The notes below the pieces were generated by a model, which searched no databases, had not been told where the DNA came from, and worked only from the letters and a program-made list of their open reading frames with translations. Source: Desmodesmus armatus (taxonomy: Eukaryota; Chlorophyta; Chlorophyceae; Sphaeropleales; Scenedesmaceae). Taken from it: a stretch of 64,000 nt of DNA. Positions 22,348-61,979 of this stretch are shown piece by piece. The DNA lies in NCBI GenBank assembly GCA_007449985.2, contig VIIQ02000579.1, positions 231,433-295,432 of the forward strand, in the 5' to 3' direction. The translations under genes and the position numbers were made by a program. Numbering within the stretch: the stretch's first letter is position 1; the number at the start of each line of letters is the position of its first letter.

Positions 22348-22540
22348 GGACTGCTGGAGAAAAGGAAGAGGAATTGAGGGAGAAAGAGAGGAGGATGGAA
22401 GTGTGGGAGAGTTTTGATTGGCAGGGGCAGCAGGGGAGGCGTCTGCGTCTGGCAGTATTTGAGGTCTTTGCTGGAGGGAGGGAGGGAGGGAGGGAGGGAG
22501 GGAGGGAGGGAGGATAGAAGTGTGGGAGGGGTTTGAGCGG
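22311..22540 (+). repeat. Tandem duplication across the PP2C stop codon and 3' UTR
   Basis: A unit of about 115 bp occurs twice, at 22311-22425 and 22426-22540. It covers GAGGCGTCTGCGTC, the stop region, GGACTGCTGGAG-type sequence and GAGGATGGAAGTGTGGGAG. The second copy includes a (GGGA)n expansion at about 22473-22512. Confidence 0.8.
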
Positions 22541-22754
22541 GAAAGCACGCTGACGGTGTGTTTTGTTTTGAGTCGTGTGCAATGGCTTATTGACTGTACA
22601 GCTGCAACAGCTGGGCTTGAATGGTGTCTGTCTCAGTGAGGGCAATCAAGGCGTGTTTTGGTGTTCCATTGACGGTATTTGGACAGCGCAAGGGGTATCT
22701 TCGACATCGATCGCATTAACAGTAGTTGGACAAGATCGATCACTGTCTATTTGG

Positions 22755-24180
22755 ATGGACGCGCGAGTGCAGCAGTTCTTGACGGATGCCCACCGCCCTC
22801 GTGACAGCAAGACACTAAAAGATATTTCAAAGCTGCGGTGAGCCTCACAAACTATCTGGGGCGCGCTTGCTGCAGATGTACAGCAGCAGTAGCAGCAACA
22901 GCCTGTGCTGACTCTGGGCCTGGCCGTATCCCCCTCCTCCGCAGATCGTTCCTTTTCAAAAACCAGGAATACAGGTGTGTCAACTATATGAACCATTAAC
23001 AAACGGAACCCAGCCTTTGAATCCACACGCACAACCTGGGAGTTGTTGTCAGCACGGTGTTACTGCTGTTTGAAGGCAGCTGCCAGCAGCAGCAACATGC
23101 GCAGGCTCCTTGGCAGTAGGGTTCATCGTGCTGCTGCCGTCGCAGGTTTACTGACAGCGAGCAGCAGCGGCTGTTCCAGTCCATCCAGCTGTATGTGACC
23201 CAGGAGGTGGGCAGCAGCAGCAGCAGCAGCAGCCCTGAGCCCGACTCTCCTGCACTAGCTCTAGTGGAGGATGCTCTCAAGATGCCATTCACAGGTGAAG
23301 AAAATCAAAACCATAAGTAACAGAACCCAGGACAAAATTCCAGTTGTGTTCAAATCTGTACAAGTATCACGTATGCATTTTCGAAATCTTTGTCAGCAAA
23401 GGGAGTGCATTCCAGGACTCACTAGCCCGTCCCAAAAGGATAGTCAAGTGAACACGGGAGGCTGCACTGCCATGGTAGGCTGTCTCAACCCCTCACCTTC
23501 CATTCTCAACCCTCTCAATCCGTCACCATGCTCTGTCATGCAGTGTTCACCACCAACCAGAAAAAGACGATGCTGAAGTGGCTCGAAAAACTCAACGGGC
23601 AGGAGGCAGCAGCGGCAGCAGCCGCCAACCCAGCAGCAGCAGCAGCAGCGGTCCGCTGGACGCTGCTGGATGTCACCAGCAGCAGTGCTGAGGTCATGAA
23701 CGAGGAGGGTGACACACAGCAGGTATGTTCATGGCGGTATGATGCTCGACGTAGCTCATGTTCATGGCGGGGTCATACTTGCACATGTAGCGTTCATGGT
23801 GGTAAGATGCTCGCCACACCTCCTGTTCATGTTCAAGGTGGTGTGATCCTTGCAAAATTCACCGGGATACCCCAATGGAGGCCCCGCCGGGCGGTTTTGC
23901 TCTAGGTGGCAGCAGGGGTGCAAATTGGTGACGTGCCTCGCTGTGCCGTTTTACCCTTGTAGTATTGTGCAACAAATCAGGACAATCCGTGACAATTCTT
24001 TGTTCTTTGTTTGTTGTGCCACATGTGTGACAATGTGTGACGCAGGTTGACCTGGCTGTGTGTGACGTTGAGCTGGTGGATCAGCTGCGGCGGCTGTTTG
24101 AGTCAGAGGCTGAGGTACTAGTGGAGCTGGGGGTGCGGCACGGCAAGACAGCCATCACAAGGCTGGTGCAGCAGCAGTAG
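22755..24180 (+). CDS. Small protein with an eIF5A-like C-terminal OB-fold region
   Basis: Five exons: 22755-22837, 22945-22974, 23146-23294, 23544-23722 and 24046-24180, ending at TAG. Every junction is GT-AG and every phase agrees. The product is about 192 residues: MDARVQQFLTDAHRPRDSKT ..., RSFLFKNQEYRFTDSEQQRL ..., a serine run, NQKKTMLKWLEKLNG, an alanine run, then WTLLDVTSSSAEVMNEEGDT and VDLAVCDVELVDQLRRLFES with EAEVLVELGVRHGKTAI. The last part resembles the C-terminal OB domain of eIF5A (LVDIT ... DDLKLP ... LLAQIKEGFESGKDIVV). The hypusine-loop domain that should precede it is absent, so this is not a normal eIF5A. The start ATG at 22755 is a choice; the frame stays open upstream to 22575. 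Confidence 0.65.
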
Positions 24181-25123
24181 CCTACTGAGTAAGAGGAAGA
24201 TTTCCTTTTGTGGGGTCAAAACCAGAGGGGGAGGACACTGGGACTGACCGGCCCCACGCTGGCATGGCTTGGGATTCCACGGAGCATAGCCTCATTGCTA
24301 AAGGACGCCATGCACTGCAGGAGCAGCTAGCTAGTTGTTTGCGAGGTCAACAGCAGCAGCAGCACTGCTGGCAGGGCAGCTAGAGGCACCCGTTCAACGG
24401 AAAACAAATTGGGTGCCAGCGGCGCTGCAAGATGCGCCCAAGCTGGACCTTCATGGTTTTGTGATGTCATGGACTGTATGTGACTGACTGCTCAAAAGAA
24501 AACCGCGTTTCAGAGGAGTGACAAGGAGTGTGGACAGTGGCTGATCATGTGACGTCACACATGTATGTGACTGTGTGCGTTAGCACACACAATGGGCAGA
24601 CTGGCACCGCGAGGTGCTCACTCAGTGCGACTATGTATGGAACCAACTGTCTGGTTTGTAGGTTTTCAATTTCTGGCAACTGTCCAAGGTCCCAAGGCAT
24701 CCACTGTTTGTCAGCAGGCAGGCTGCACAAGCGTTTTGCAGGCTAGGGTGACTGCAGCTGTGGATTGGTTGGGGCACACCAAGTCGCACAGAAGTTCAAA
24801 CTGAACAATTCTTGCCATGTTGCAAGGTGCGACAGGTGGCGTGTTGCTTGGTCACCATGACAGTACAAACAAGACACTACAGAACAGTACAGTACAGTAC
24901 CATACAGATCTTATTACAAAGTACCATACAGGTCCAGGGGTCAAGAGTTACAGCCTCAGCACTAGCCAGCTAACCAAGGCTCATGAGGTCCCATTGCTTG
25001 CTGCACCCAGTTCCTCAGGCTGGATTCATGTAAAATCAAGTCACATCGTTGCAACACCCCTGCCCATAATTGGTAAAACACAGACTGTTAATTCATGCGC
25101 TGCCCTGAACCCTGCCTTTTCTG
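24181..25123. other. Convergent intergenic region
   Basis: This is the space between the plus-strand gene ending at 24180 and the minus-strand gene ending at 25124. No exon is evident. It contains a SINE-like copy at about 24860-24990 and a minus-strand TGTAA at 24914-24918 that could serve as poly(A) signal for the membrane-protein gene. Confidence 0.5.
24860..24990 (-). mobile_element. SINE-like dispersed repeat, copy B
   Basis: ACAGTACAGTACAGTACC followed, after about 50 diverged bases, by CCTCAGCACTAGCCAGC and AACCAAGGCTCATGAGG. Same order and orientation as copy A, but more diverged in the middle. Confidence 0.6.
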
Positions 25124-26975
25124 CTACAGCCACAGCCCCCCTGCTGCAAGCACCACAGGCAAACACAACTGCAACACAGCCAGCCCAGCATGCCGCAGCA
25201 GCAGCTCCCCAGTGCTGCCCCTCACACTATTACTTCTGCTGGCCATGTTGCCAGTGCTGCTTGCTGTGCCTGCTCCTGCACACCCCCTAGAGGTGGTGGG
25301 CACAGGGGTGTCTGGCTCTGCACGGTTCTTACTGCGTGTCAAAAGACGGACAGGCAACCGGTCCACCCAAAACACCTGCTGCTCGCCTTTCACTTGCTGA
25401 GTGTTGGATCTTGATGACGCCGCCTCCAACAACCCTGGTGACTCAACCCTGCCACCAGCTGCTACAGCCACAGGACCCTTGGTGCTCCCAGTGCAATACC
25501 AGCTGCTACTGCTGCTCTGCCTCATGATGCTGCTCTCCTTGTCAGTGGTACTGCTGTTAGTACTGATGCTGTCACGTACAAGGAACCTGCTGCACAGCCA
25601 GCCCAACCAGCCCTCCCACAGCAGCAGCCACAACCACCAGCGACCACTCAATAGCTTCAGCACCACACACCCCACACACCCCTCATACAACGCTGCCTGC
25701 AGGACAGCAGCCCAACCCGGGAGCTGCGCAAAGAACTTATGACCATACCCACTGCCACTCCATGCTGCAGGCACCGCAGCTAGCAGTAGGGATATGAGGG
25801 GGTCCAGCGGTGCTGCTAGTGTCCCTAGTACTGCCTGCGGTGCTCCTGCTGCTGCTGATGAGGATGCTGTGCTGATGGGTTGGTGCAAGGTGTAGTTGGT
25901 GCCTGTGCTGGTGCTGATGTTGCGGTGCTGCTGCTGCTTTCGGGCCCAAGATGTCCAGAGCAGCAGCAGGGCAAAGCCCATCCCATAGCGGCCTGCAGGA
26001 AGCAGCAAGCAGGCGTCTTTGACTGACTGCGTCAACAGGAGAGGTTTGATGGTATGACCTGGGCACAGCGCAGTTTGAACGCTGCTAGTAGAAGCAAGGC
26101 TGCAAAGCGCCGGCACAGGCAAGTGTGGCCCTTCCACAAGAAACTGATCAGGTCGATCTCCACTTCAGAAGCATGCACACACAAACACATGTCCTGATAA
26201 TGCACACTACTGTCCAAAGACACATTTCACGATGTCAGCACTACACAGCGCTACACAGCACTACACAGCACTACACTGCCTGCATGTTCGCACCTGCAAA
26301 CGCCAGGACACAGCGGCTGGACCGTGCTGGTGCCGCAAGGGCCCACAACACACCTGCTGCCTTCTGCTGCTGCGGCACAGCGCCCAGCGCCCCCACCCAA
26401 CTGCCAAACGTGCTGACAGCAGCACTCCAGGCACTTGCAGGAGACCGCATGCACTGCCTGCTGAGTGATGACCGGACATTCAGCAGGGCCAGCACAGTCA
26501 TTGCTAGAAGCATCAGCAGTCGGCCACTGCTCAGAGTTGCATGCAGGAGAGCGGCTTGCTGTGCCGCCTGCTGTGCTGCTAGGTAGTCCTGGGCAGCAGC
26601 AGCGAGGCTGCTGCATGCATGGCTGATGCGGTTGACGAGCAGCAGCAGCTGCTGTAGGATTGCATGGCCAGCTGCTAGGAGCTGGTTTGTTGTGGCAGAG
26701 GACCTGTAGACAGAGCACACGTCCATATGGGGCTGCTGTTGTGGCTTTGGGGTATCAGTGTGTGGTCATAGTGGCTGTTGCGGTGTTGTGAGGGAGTCAT
26801 GGGTACTGCTACTTGTGAGAAGAGGTGGTGCTGTTTGAGTTGGGACTGGGCAGCATATGCATGGGAGAAACGCCGTCCCAGTCAGGGTCACACGCACCTT
26901 CTGATCTGCTTGAGCTCCTCAGTTTGTGCCTGCAACTGCTGAACCACCTGCTGCAGCTGCTCCACCACCTGTTTG
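25124..26975 (-). CDS. Coiled-coil, multi-pass membrane protein, 3' exons (5' end not found)
   Basis: Three consecutive exons are supported with agreeing phases: 26975-26898, 26703-26294 and 26058-25124 (stop). The first encodes a coiled coil (KQVVEQLQQVVQQLQAQTEE). The second encodes helices rich in A/Q/L and a hydrophobic segment (LLMLLAMTVLALLNV). The third has further hydrophobic segments (YGMGFALLLLWTSWA, PLISLLLAAVPAAW, CVVLKLLSGRWWLWLLLWEG, GLAVLQLCLPVVLAAGGLWL) separated by polar linkers. The layout of coiled coil, then HATLSSGR-like sequence, then clustered membrane helices recalls the KAR5/GEX1/Brambleberry nuclear-fusion family, but I see no diagnostic motif and give that only as a hypothesis. 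Upstream exons should lie between about 27000 and 27900. Confidence 0.55.
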
Positions 26976-27952
26976 CTGCAAGTGGGGTTGTCCTCTCCTC
27001 TGCCCATGCCAGTGTATAGGGACGGAGGATGTACCCAGCGCCTAGCAGAAGGCCTATATATATGGCTTACTTGCATGTACTATACTGAGCGGCATGAACG
27101 ATTTAGTTGACTCTGCTTAGCTAGTAGTGTCTTCTTCTGCAGAAGGAAGTGCGTACAGTAGAACAGTTGAAAATCTGCTGTCCCAGTAGCCTTGGGTGGG
27201 CATGCAGGGACGTGTAGCACACCCTTGCAAAGTAGGGATCGATGTGGTCGAGTGAGCTGACTAAGGTCAGTTGTTTTCAAACCAGCTTAGTCACAAACGA
27301 TCTGTGATCTGACCTGAAATTTCGATGCAGCCCAACACGCGACCAGCTGGTTGCACAGCTATAACTATCACAATTAACGTTAGTGAATATGTGCTGTTTT
27401 GCTGGACGACACACCTGGCCCAAAGAACACCTAGCCCGACCTGCCAGGCTGGCCCACGAGGGAAGGCCTCTGGCCAGTGAAAATCGAACATCGGGGTGGC
27501 CTTGCCTGGCTGGTGGGAGTCAGCTTGGCTTGGAGCTTTTGTAATTTTATGTCCTCGTTCAAGCCAGCAATACTGTATTGTGTAGTACAAGTGCAGTACT
27601 TTCAGCGATACCCATGCCAAACTTCACCAGTCTGCACAGTCACTGAGTGTAGTGCTGATTCAGTGAAGCCACGCAGACCAGCTTGCCATGCAATCTCAAA
27701 ACCTGCTGTGGGTGAGATGCCGTCGTGCTGGAGCCCATGCAGTAATCCCTTGGGCCTGTTAGAGACATATCTGCCATCCTGTACCCATCGATCCCTCTGA
27801 CAGGACCACATGCGCCAACACTGGTCCTGCACTCGCTCTCAACATCTGGGAATCAGCACTGCTGCCACTCTTGCTGATGCTGCCACTCTTGTAAACTCAA
27901 GTGACAACTGCAAGAAGAACCTTCCAAGGTCCCCAAAGTGAGCCCCGGTGCT
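26976..27952. other. Unresolved region between the membrane-protein exons and the ATR stop
   Basis: It should contain the missing 5' exons of the minus-strand membrane protein and the 3' UTR of ATR. Open minus-strand frames exist (for example near 27602-27832), but none has splice sites or phase that I can confirm. Confidence 0.4.
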
Positions 27953-55500
<27,548 letters not shown>

Positions 55501-58500
55501 ACTGCCATCATGACCATGGGCAAGCTGCAGTCACGTCACATGTGTGCACAGGTCCAGCTAGGCCTGGCCCGACTGTTGTTGCCAGCATGCCATGGTTACC
55601 AATGGCTGCTTTGCTGGCTGCACGCGCTGTTTCTTGTCTGAGTTGGTGGTGATGTAACATCACTGATGGGGAGCAATACACTTGCTGTGGGATGTATGCT
55701 ATGCTGAGCACAGGTGGTGTGTGGGATGTCAGAGTGTGTTGAGACTGCAGGGCATGGCGAGCTGAGGCAACGCAAAGAATGTGTGACAAGACTTGCATCA
55801 CAGCATCATTCACTGTACTGCTGGATGATATGCTGCACTATTCATCAGGCCACAACTGTGCAGTGATTGCTCCATGTGTGCCATCCAAAAACGGAACAGG
55901 TCACAGCAGGAAATCTTCCACCCTGGTGGTCAATGTCAATTACAGCATCATACATACGCTGCACGCCCACCCAGACTTGTACAGTCATAGGCTCACTGCA
56001 GGCACATGCTGGGCACCATGACCGGTGTAACATATGCGTACTACACGGTTAGAAGAGTGCAGAGTCCATACGTAGAGTCAGGTGTGACACACGAAGGATC
56101 ACACCTGCAATGTTACTCCTCATGAGGAGATGTGATCGTAACCAACTTCCTGACAATGTTTCCTCCGAGGTCATGAGTCACTGATGGCCACACCAGCAGG
56201 CGCCTCATCTGGGCCCTGTGCTAACGTAAGCAATAAACAGCCACGCACGTTTGCTTCATCACCTCACGTGCCCTTACTAAGCATACATAGTGCATACATA
56301 GTACATACATAATGCATAGTATGATTGGTCACTTACTTGCACCTACCAGCATGCGGCGCCTGTCCTTGCACCCCGTCCGCCGCCCAGTCAGTGGCGCGAA
56401 GGTGGGGGCGCGTCAAGGGACAAGCTCAGGGCGGATGCGTGCCGCCACACACAGAACCAGGCACATCACACTATTTGGTTGCACAGCCAACAGCACAACT
56501 GTAAAGATGCATGACTCGAACACAGACCAACACTGGAACATCCCACATCGACGCATCTCAAATCCTGGGCTTGCTCAGGGTCCTGAGCACGCCGATGACC
56601 ACCAGGCACGTGTTTGTTCTCTACACGTGTTTTTCCGCCCCACTCTTCTTTGCAGTCACTCAAGTGACCCATCCCGCTTCGCCAATAACCCCCGTTTGGC
56701 TGTGATATGCTGCAAGGAGGCTTGCACCTACAGTACAAACCATGGGGTGGAGGGTGCTGTTCAGCATGGCTGACACATAGGCCGAACCAGGGCGGCGTTG
56801 CATAACAGCTACGACGCGCTACCCTACCCTGAAAGTGCAAACAGCCTTCGCCAGAGACAGCGTCAATAACAAATTGCCTACTGCAGCACACGATGACGGT
56901 GCCTGCGGAGTGCTGGGCAGCTGAGAACAAGCACCCCACACCCACTGAATGTCCCCCTGTACTCTCTGGACCACCACCACCACATCGTGTTGTACCAACA
57001 CTCACAAAAAGTGCACCAGCATTGCCACAGCCAACTGGCGGGAGTTTGACCATGTGTTTGCTGGATCCAGCTTCAAACTACCTCTCAGGCAGTGTGCAGC
57101 CCACTGCTCTGTGTGCTGATCAATGCACTACATTGCTGAAACGTCTGCTGGACAATCCTTGGATGGAATTGAATGGCTGGCCAAGAGGCATCTCAACAGG
57201 CACTGTAAGTATGCCCACTAAGCCCCGATCCGGCTCTGCATCAGCACCAACTCGTCCAAACTGCCTGCAGCACCCAAACCTGGGCGTGCGCAAGGCCACA
57301 GATGCCCAAGAGGACCCCTTGCAATCGCCAGCCCGCCCACCCTCAGACACTGCATGCCACAAGTTGTGGCTGCGCTTACAGTAATGACACTGTGCATGCT
57401 GCAAAGAATTTGGATGCTTTCGCCACAGCGTTGGGTACCATGCAGCTGCAGAGCAGATCGCTGCGAACCAATCACGCATGCATGCACCCAGGTGTGTAGG
57501 TTGGGACTCGGCGTCTGTAACAGCCACAGCACTCTACAGCGGTGCACAATCGACCAGCATGCAGCAATGCCACCTCCTCTTTGCCCAGCAACCGACACAT
57601 GCACAGTGCAACCCCTCTCAAACCCCTAAAAGAAAGAGTGACATAGTCATGACTACGCACCAGGCATGGTGTGTAGTGGTTGTGCTTTGAAGGCTGATGT
57701 TCGACCCCTACCTAGCCAAACTTGCTGGACACGCCTCACAAAGTGACAAGCCATACACAGATGGCGCACGCACATACAGCAGTACCGTAGCAGTACTGTC
57801 CCTGGAAGAAAAAGATGTGCAGAGCAGGATGGGGCGTGAGAGAGAGGTCTGGGGCATGTTTGAAAGCTGCCCACCATCTGAAACCCACCACAGAACACAA
57901 ACCTCAAACCACCAGCCAAACCCAAGCGCCCGAAAGAGCCCAGTGCTTTTCAAAAGCTGAGAGCAGTGCATTCAGCTGCCGTAGCAACCCACACAAGACG
58001 AGTGCATGCCCAGCAATCAGCACACCATAGCCGCTGCAGCACACATCTGTATGAGCTTGCCCACAGACCTTCACACCATGAGACAGCAGCCGTGCGGCAT
58101 GCTGTCAAAGCACAATTGCTGCCGTCGAGGGATTTCCTCAAAATAAAAACCAACAATCCCAAGGAGCTGCCAACGGCACCCACTGAGCGCAAACAGCGCA
58201 TGTACTCACGACTCAACAAAGACCTGCCTAGCCTGACCCTACACAGCATGTGAGCCATTGCCGCACACTGCAGGAGTTGTGCAACGTCACACCTCTGCAT
58301 GCACACAAGCCCAGCAGGCACGGCTGCCGCTTTAAACTGATGGATAGCACCACCCTGACTGGCAAGAGAGATACATGGCTCTGCCATGGACGGTGCCGCT
58401 AGCATCCAGCACACAAACTACATGGTAAAACAACAGGTAAACAGCTTGAGCTCACATAAGCAAGTGGAAATTGGCTGTCGTGCATCGCCAGCCTGCCAGC

Positions 58501-59858
58501 CCAGGACCATCCCTGGACAGCTGCGGCCACACAGCAGTGCGTTTGTACTGTGCACAGCAGAAGCTGTATGCATGACATGGTGTGCTGAGCCCAGCACGGG
58601 TATAAATCGATACTAGTGCTGCGCCATGCGGTGAGGGCTAAGCGCCCAAGTTCGATGGCAATGCCACAAGAGGGCGGTGCACTCCTGAGAAGCTGCAGCA
58701 AGCCGTGATCTCGGTACTGTGCTGATCAATGCAGCTCTGTTCTGTGCTGTGCAACCTATTGCCCCCGAACGGCACAACTGACAGTCAACATCAGCGCGCC
58801 AAGCGAACTCCAGCGCTACCCCATGGTGTGTGCAAGGTGACAGCCGACAGCGGCTGCATTCAGTGCCCCATAGGCCAACTCACTCAGCGAAATACAAACA
58901 AAGAAGAGACTACCACAACGTGGATGGGCTCATGGCAGTCCTGCCCATCAATCCTGCCGAGGTATGGTGTGGCAGGCACTAGCTCTTAGGGACAGCAGTA
59001 CTGCCAGGCAGGGCAAAGGCTGCACATAGAGGCAATATAGATGGAGGATACACAACCAGCGGGCAGTGCCTTGACTGCAGGAAGAAAGGGGACGACAGGG
59101 AACCAGAAGCTCACAAAGGAAAGAAAGATACCCCCAGGGCCGCACCACAGCGGCAACCACGTCCAGCAGCAACTCAGCCACAATCGACAGCAATATTGAT
59201 GCTCTGCTTGACACACACCCACATACACACCAGACCTCTTGGCAAGGTAGATGTCACATGTGTGGTTGGCAAGCCAAAAGGCTGTGTTGCAGGCACAACA
59301 CGAACGGGGTTTAGCCCATAGTACCACAAAGACGGCGAGCCCAGCACATCAAGCAGGCTCCTGCAAAGGGGACTATTGCGGGTCCACATCCATGTGCCAA
59401 CTCAACTCAACCAACTCAATAAAAAAAGTGCCAGTGTGAAAGCACTCGTGCAGCATGTTTCTCAAGTGCTGTGTTGATGCGCAACGTGCCAAAAACCAAC
59501 CGCCAGGGCAACAACGCGGTATTGATGATGAGCACCCGCCTGCTGTGTCACTGGTTCACACTTTGGATGATGTTGTCATGCAGCATGCAGGTCTGACACC
59601 ACCACATAGCCACGCTTTATGGCTGCAAACACTCCCAACCCACCACAACACTCCGACCATGAGGGCCTGCCTGCAACGACCAAAGGCGACGGAGAGCACT
59701 GCAGCACAAGCCACACCCTTGCAAGTTCACCAGCAACAAGCAGCCCCATGCGCAAGGCACAGGCATGCATGGTGCTTCCTCTGGATACTAGTCGAACCCG
59801 GTAAGCTCGCAGCAACCAAACCACACCTGGCAGCATGTGCGCCTTCTGGCGCGTGTGT
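55501..59858. other. Intergenic region between ATR and the AP2 gene
   Basis: I found no exon with domain or phase support. It should hold the ATR promoter at the left (both genes are on the minus strand) and the 3' UTR of the AP2 gene at the right. A plus-strand open frame at 56893-57384 is proline-rich at first and has no recognisable domain. Short TACATA repeats occur near 56285-56310. Confidence 0.45.
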
Positions 59859-61979
59859 TTATGAGCATGTGCCGGAGGTGACCGCACACAGGCGCGGCAG
59901 TGCGAAGCCCGTGCTGGTGTTGGCACTGGTGCTGCTGGTGGCGCTGTAGGATGGGCTGGTGTCTGTCATGCCTGTCGCAACAGGGAAGCCCTGGCCGCTG
60001 CCGATTGGGGTCTGCACCATCGCCCAAGAGGCTGCAGCCTGGTGCCCCTCCACCGACATCCACCCGATGCTCTGTGGACTCATCATCATCCAAGCCTGCT
60101 GTTGGTGCTGCAGCGCCAGGGGTGCGGCCTGCTGGCCTGCCGAGGCCACAGTGTTGAGGCTGTTCAGCATCTCAGCGACGAAGCTGCTGCCTGCACTGCC
60201 GCATGCGTTGGAGGAGCCCTCGCCGCATGGGTTCTGTGCTGACCCAGCAGCAAGCAGGCTCAGCTCATGGGGGCCGTCATGGCCATGGGCGCTGCGACTG
60301 GGGAGGTGCTGACTGCTGCGGCAACAGACACAGCCACCTGGGGACTCAGGCTGGCTGAGTATCCTGCAGCAGCCATGGCAGCCTGTTGTGCTGGCATGGA
60401 GGTGGGCACAGCACCCTGCAGCAGGTACTGCTGCTGCTGCATGAGTGGCTGCTGCTGCTGTGCGCTCAGCAGCATGGCTGTCGAGGCTGCAGGAGAGCCG
60501 AGGCCGCTTCCTGCGCTGGTCAGCACGCCCTGCATGCCCTGTGCGGGGGTCACCACAAAGCCGCCTGCAGGATACTGTCCTGCAGCTGTGCTGGGGTCCA
60601 GGTAGGCACAAGCCATGGCACCAACCGGCTGCAGGTTGGCCTGCTGCTGGTGCTGCATCACGGGTGCCCACATCTGCTGCTGCTGGTGCTGCGGGGAGCC
60701 CTGCTGCTGTGCCATCACAGTCATGGAAGGCTGACCGAGGGCATATGCGCCTGGAGCAGCAGCGTTCGGCCATGCTGCTTGCTGGACAGACATGCTGGGC
60801 TGAGGCTGGGCCATCCCAAGGGCACTGTGAAGGCCATGTTGGCATGCTGCTGCTGCTGGTTGAGGTAGGTCTGCTGTGGCAGCACATAGCCGCTGTTGAA
60901 TCCTGGGTTCATGCCCAGCTGCTGCTGCATGGCTGAGTGCTGGCGGTGGTGGCTGCGGCCAGCTGTTCCTGCTCTGCCTGCTCCTTGGCCAGGACAATGA
61001 AGGTGCTGACCTGCACAGACATTCAGCATGCGTTTCAGGTCTCTCTACAGGACACCGTTGTATCTGAGGCCAAGCGCATGTGTGAGGCACACCACGCCGA
61101 TGCCCAGGGCCTGACGCACATGCATGTTCTGCTGTGGAACAACCACGAAGAGCTTTGCAGCGGTCTGAGATCCGAGACATCTGTGCAACAGTCCAGGAAC
61201 AGCAGTTGCTGGTGAGCACACTCGCCTGCTGGTGCAGGCTGTGCTGGCAACTTGTGCCGTACACACCGGCACAGAGGCAGATCAAGAAGTCCGACGCGTT
61301 GAAAGGGCTGTAGAGACCATCCTATGCTCAGTACATGCCTTTGCAATGCAGCAGTACGTGCAGCAACCTTGCAGCATGTGCGTACCTCTGTTGGGTCTGT
61401 ATGGCAGGCCTCCAGGCCAAAGTTTGTGATCGCGTTGCTGCCATACAGGTAGACAGCTGCTTTGTCGTACGCCTTTGCGGCAGCTACATCGTCTTGAAAG
61501 CGGCCTGCAGGCACGGAAGAGCAGGTAGTGGGTGTGGACTCCGACCTCCCAGCACCAGCCAGGCTGGTCCTGGAAGCCTGCTAGGACACTCATGCTGCTG
61601 CTCCTGCCGACTTGTTAGGGCAAGCAGCAATGCCAGTACAATGCTATTTGTTTGCGCTGCACGGCGTGTCGTGCGGGTATCAGCTGCTGTGCCACACAAG
61701 CTGATGGTGTCATGGTGTCATGTGCCAAGAGTGTCCTGCCCTGCCCTGTCCAGCCACGTACCAACATGCCGCTGCTTGCCGCTGAAGTATATCCTGACGC
61801 GCCACCTGCAGAAGAACGCACACGGCGTACTGTGTTGAGCTCGATGCCTCGAGTGAAATTTGCAACCTAATTACGTAGCTAACAAGAACCCACCCCTGAT
61901 GCTTCTTATCCCAGGACAGGCCACGGTATTTGCTCCTGATGACAGCTCCTCCAGGGGCTTGCGTGCGGAACGTTTGGTT
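59859..61979 (-). CDS. AP2-domain transcription factor, 3' part (with three apparent frameshifts)
   Basis: Exons 61979-61894, 61805-61762, 61504-61386 and 61010-59859, with GT-AG junctions and agreeing phases. The first three build one complete AP2/ERF DNA-binding domain: SKYRGLSWDKKHQG, then WRVRIYFSGKQRHV, then GRFQDDVAAAKAYDKAAVYL with YGSNAITNF. The last exon begins VSTFIVLAKEQAEQEQLAAA and continues as a Gln/Met/Ala-rich, activation-like tail ending near FALPRLCAVTSGTCS. That exon changes frame three times (near 60930, 60816 and 60271). Each is repaired by one added base, two of them beside G/C runs. The 5' end is missing, possibly beyond the right edge. AP2 proteins bind DNA and regulate development or stress responses; the targets here are unknown. 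Confidence 0.85.

Noticed and set aside
56893..57384. 163-codon plus-strand open frame
   Set aside because: Proline-rich start, then no recognisable domain; no neighbouring exon or splice evidence.
58611..58690. Possible tRNA (AAGTTCGATGGC resembles a B box)
   Set aside because: No A box or foldable stems could be drawn around it.
59455..59949. 164-codon plus-strand open frame
   Set aside because: Its right end overlaps the 3' end of the AP2 gene on the other strand, and the composition shows no domain.
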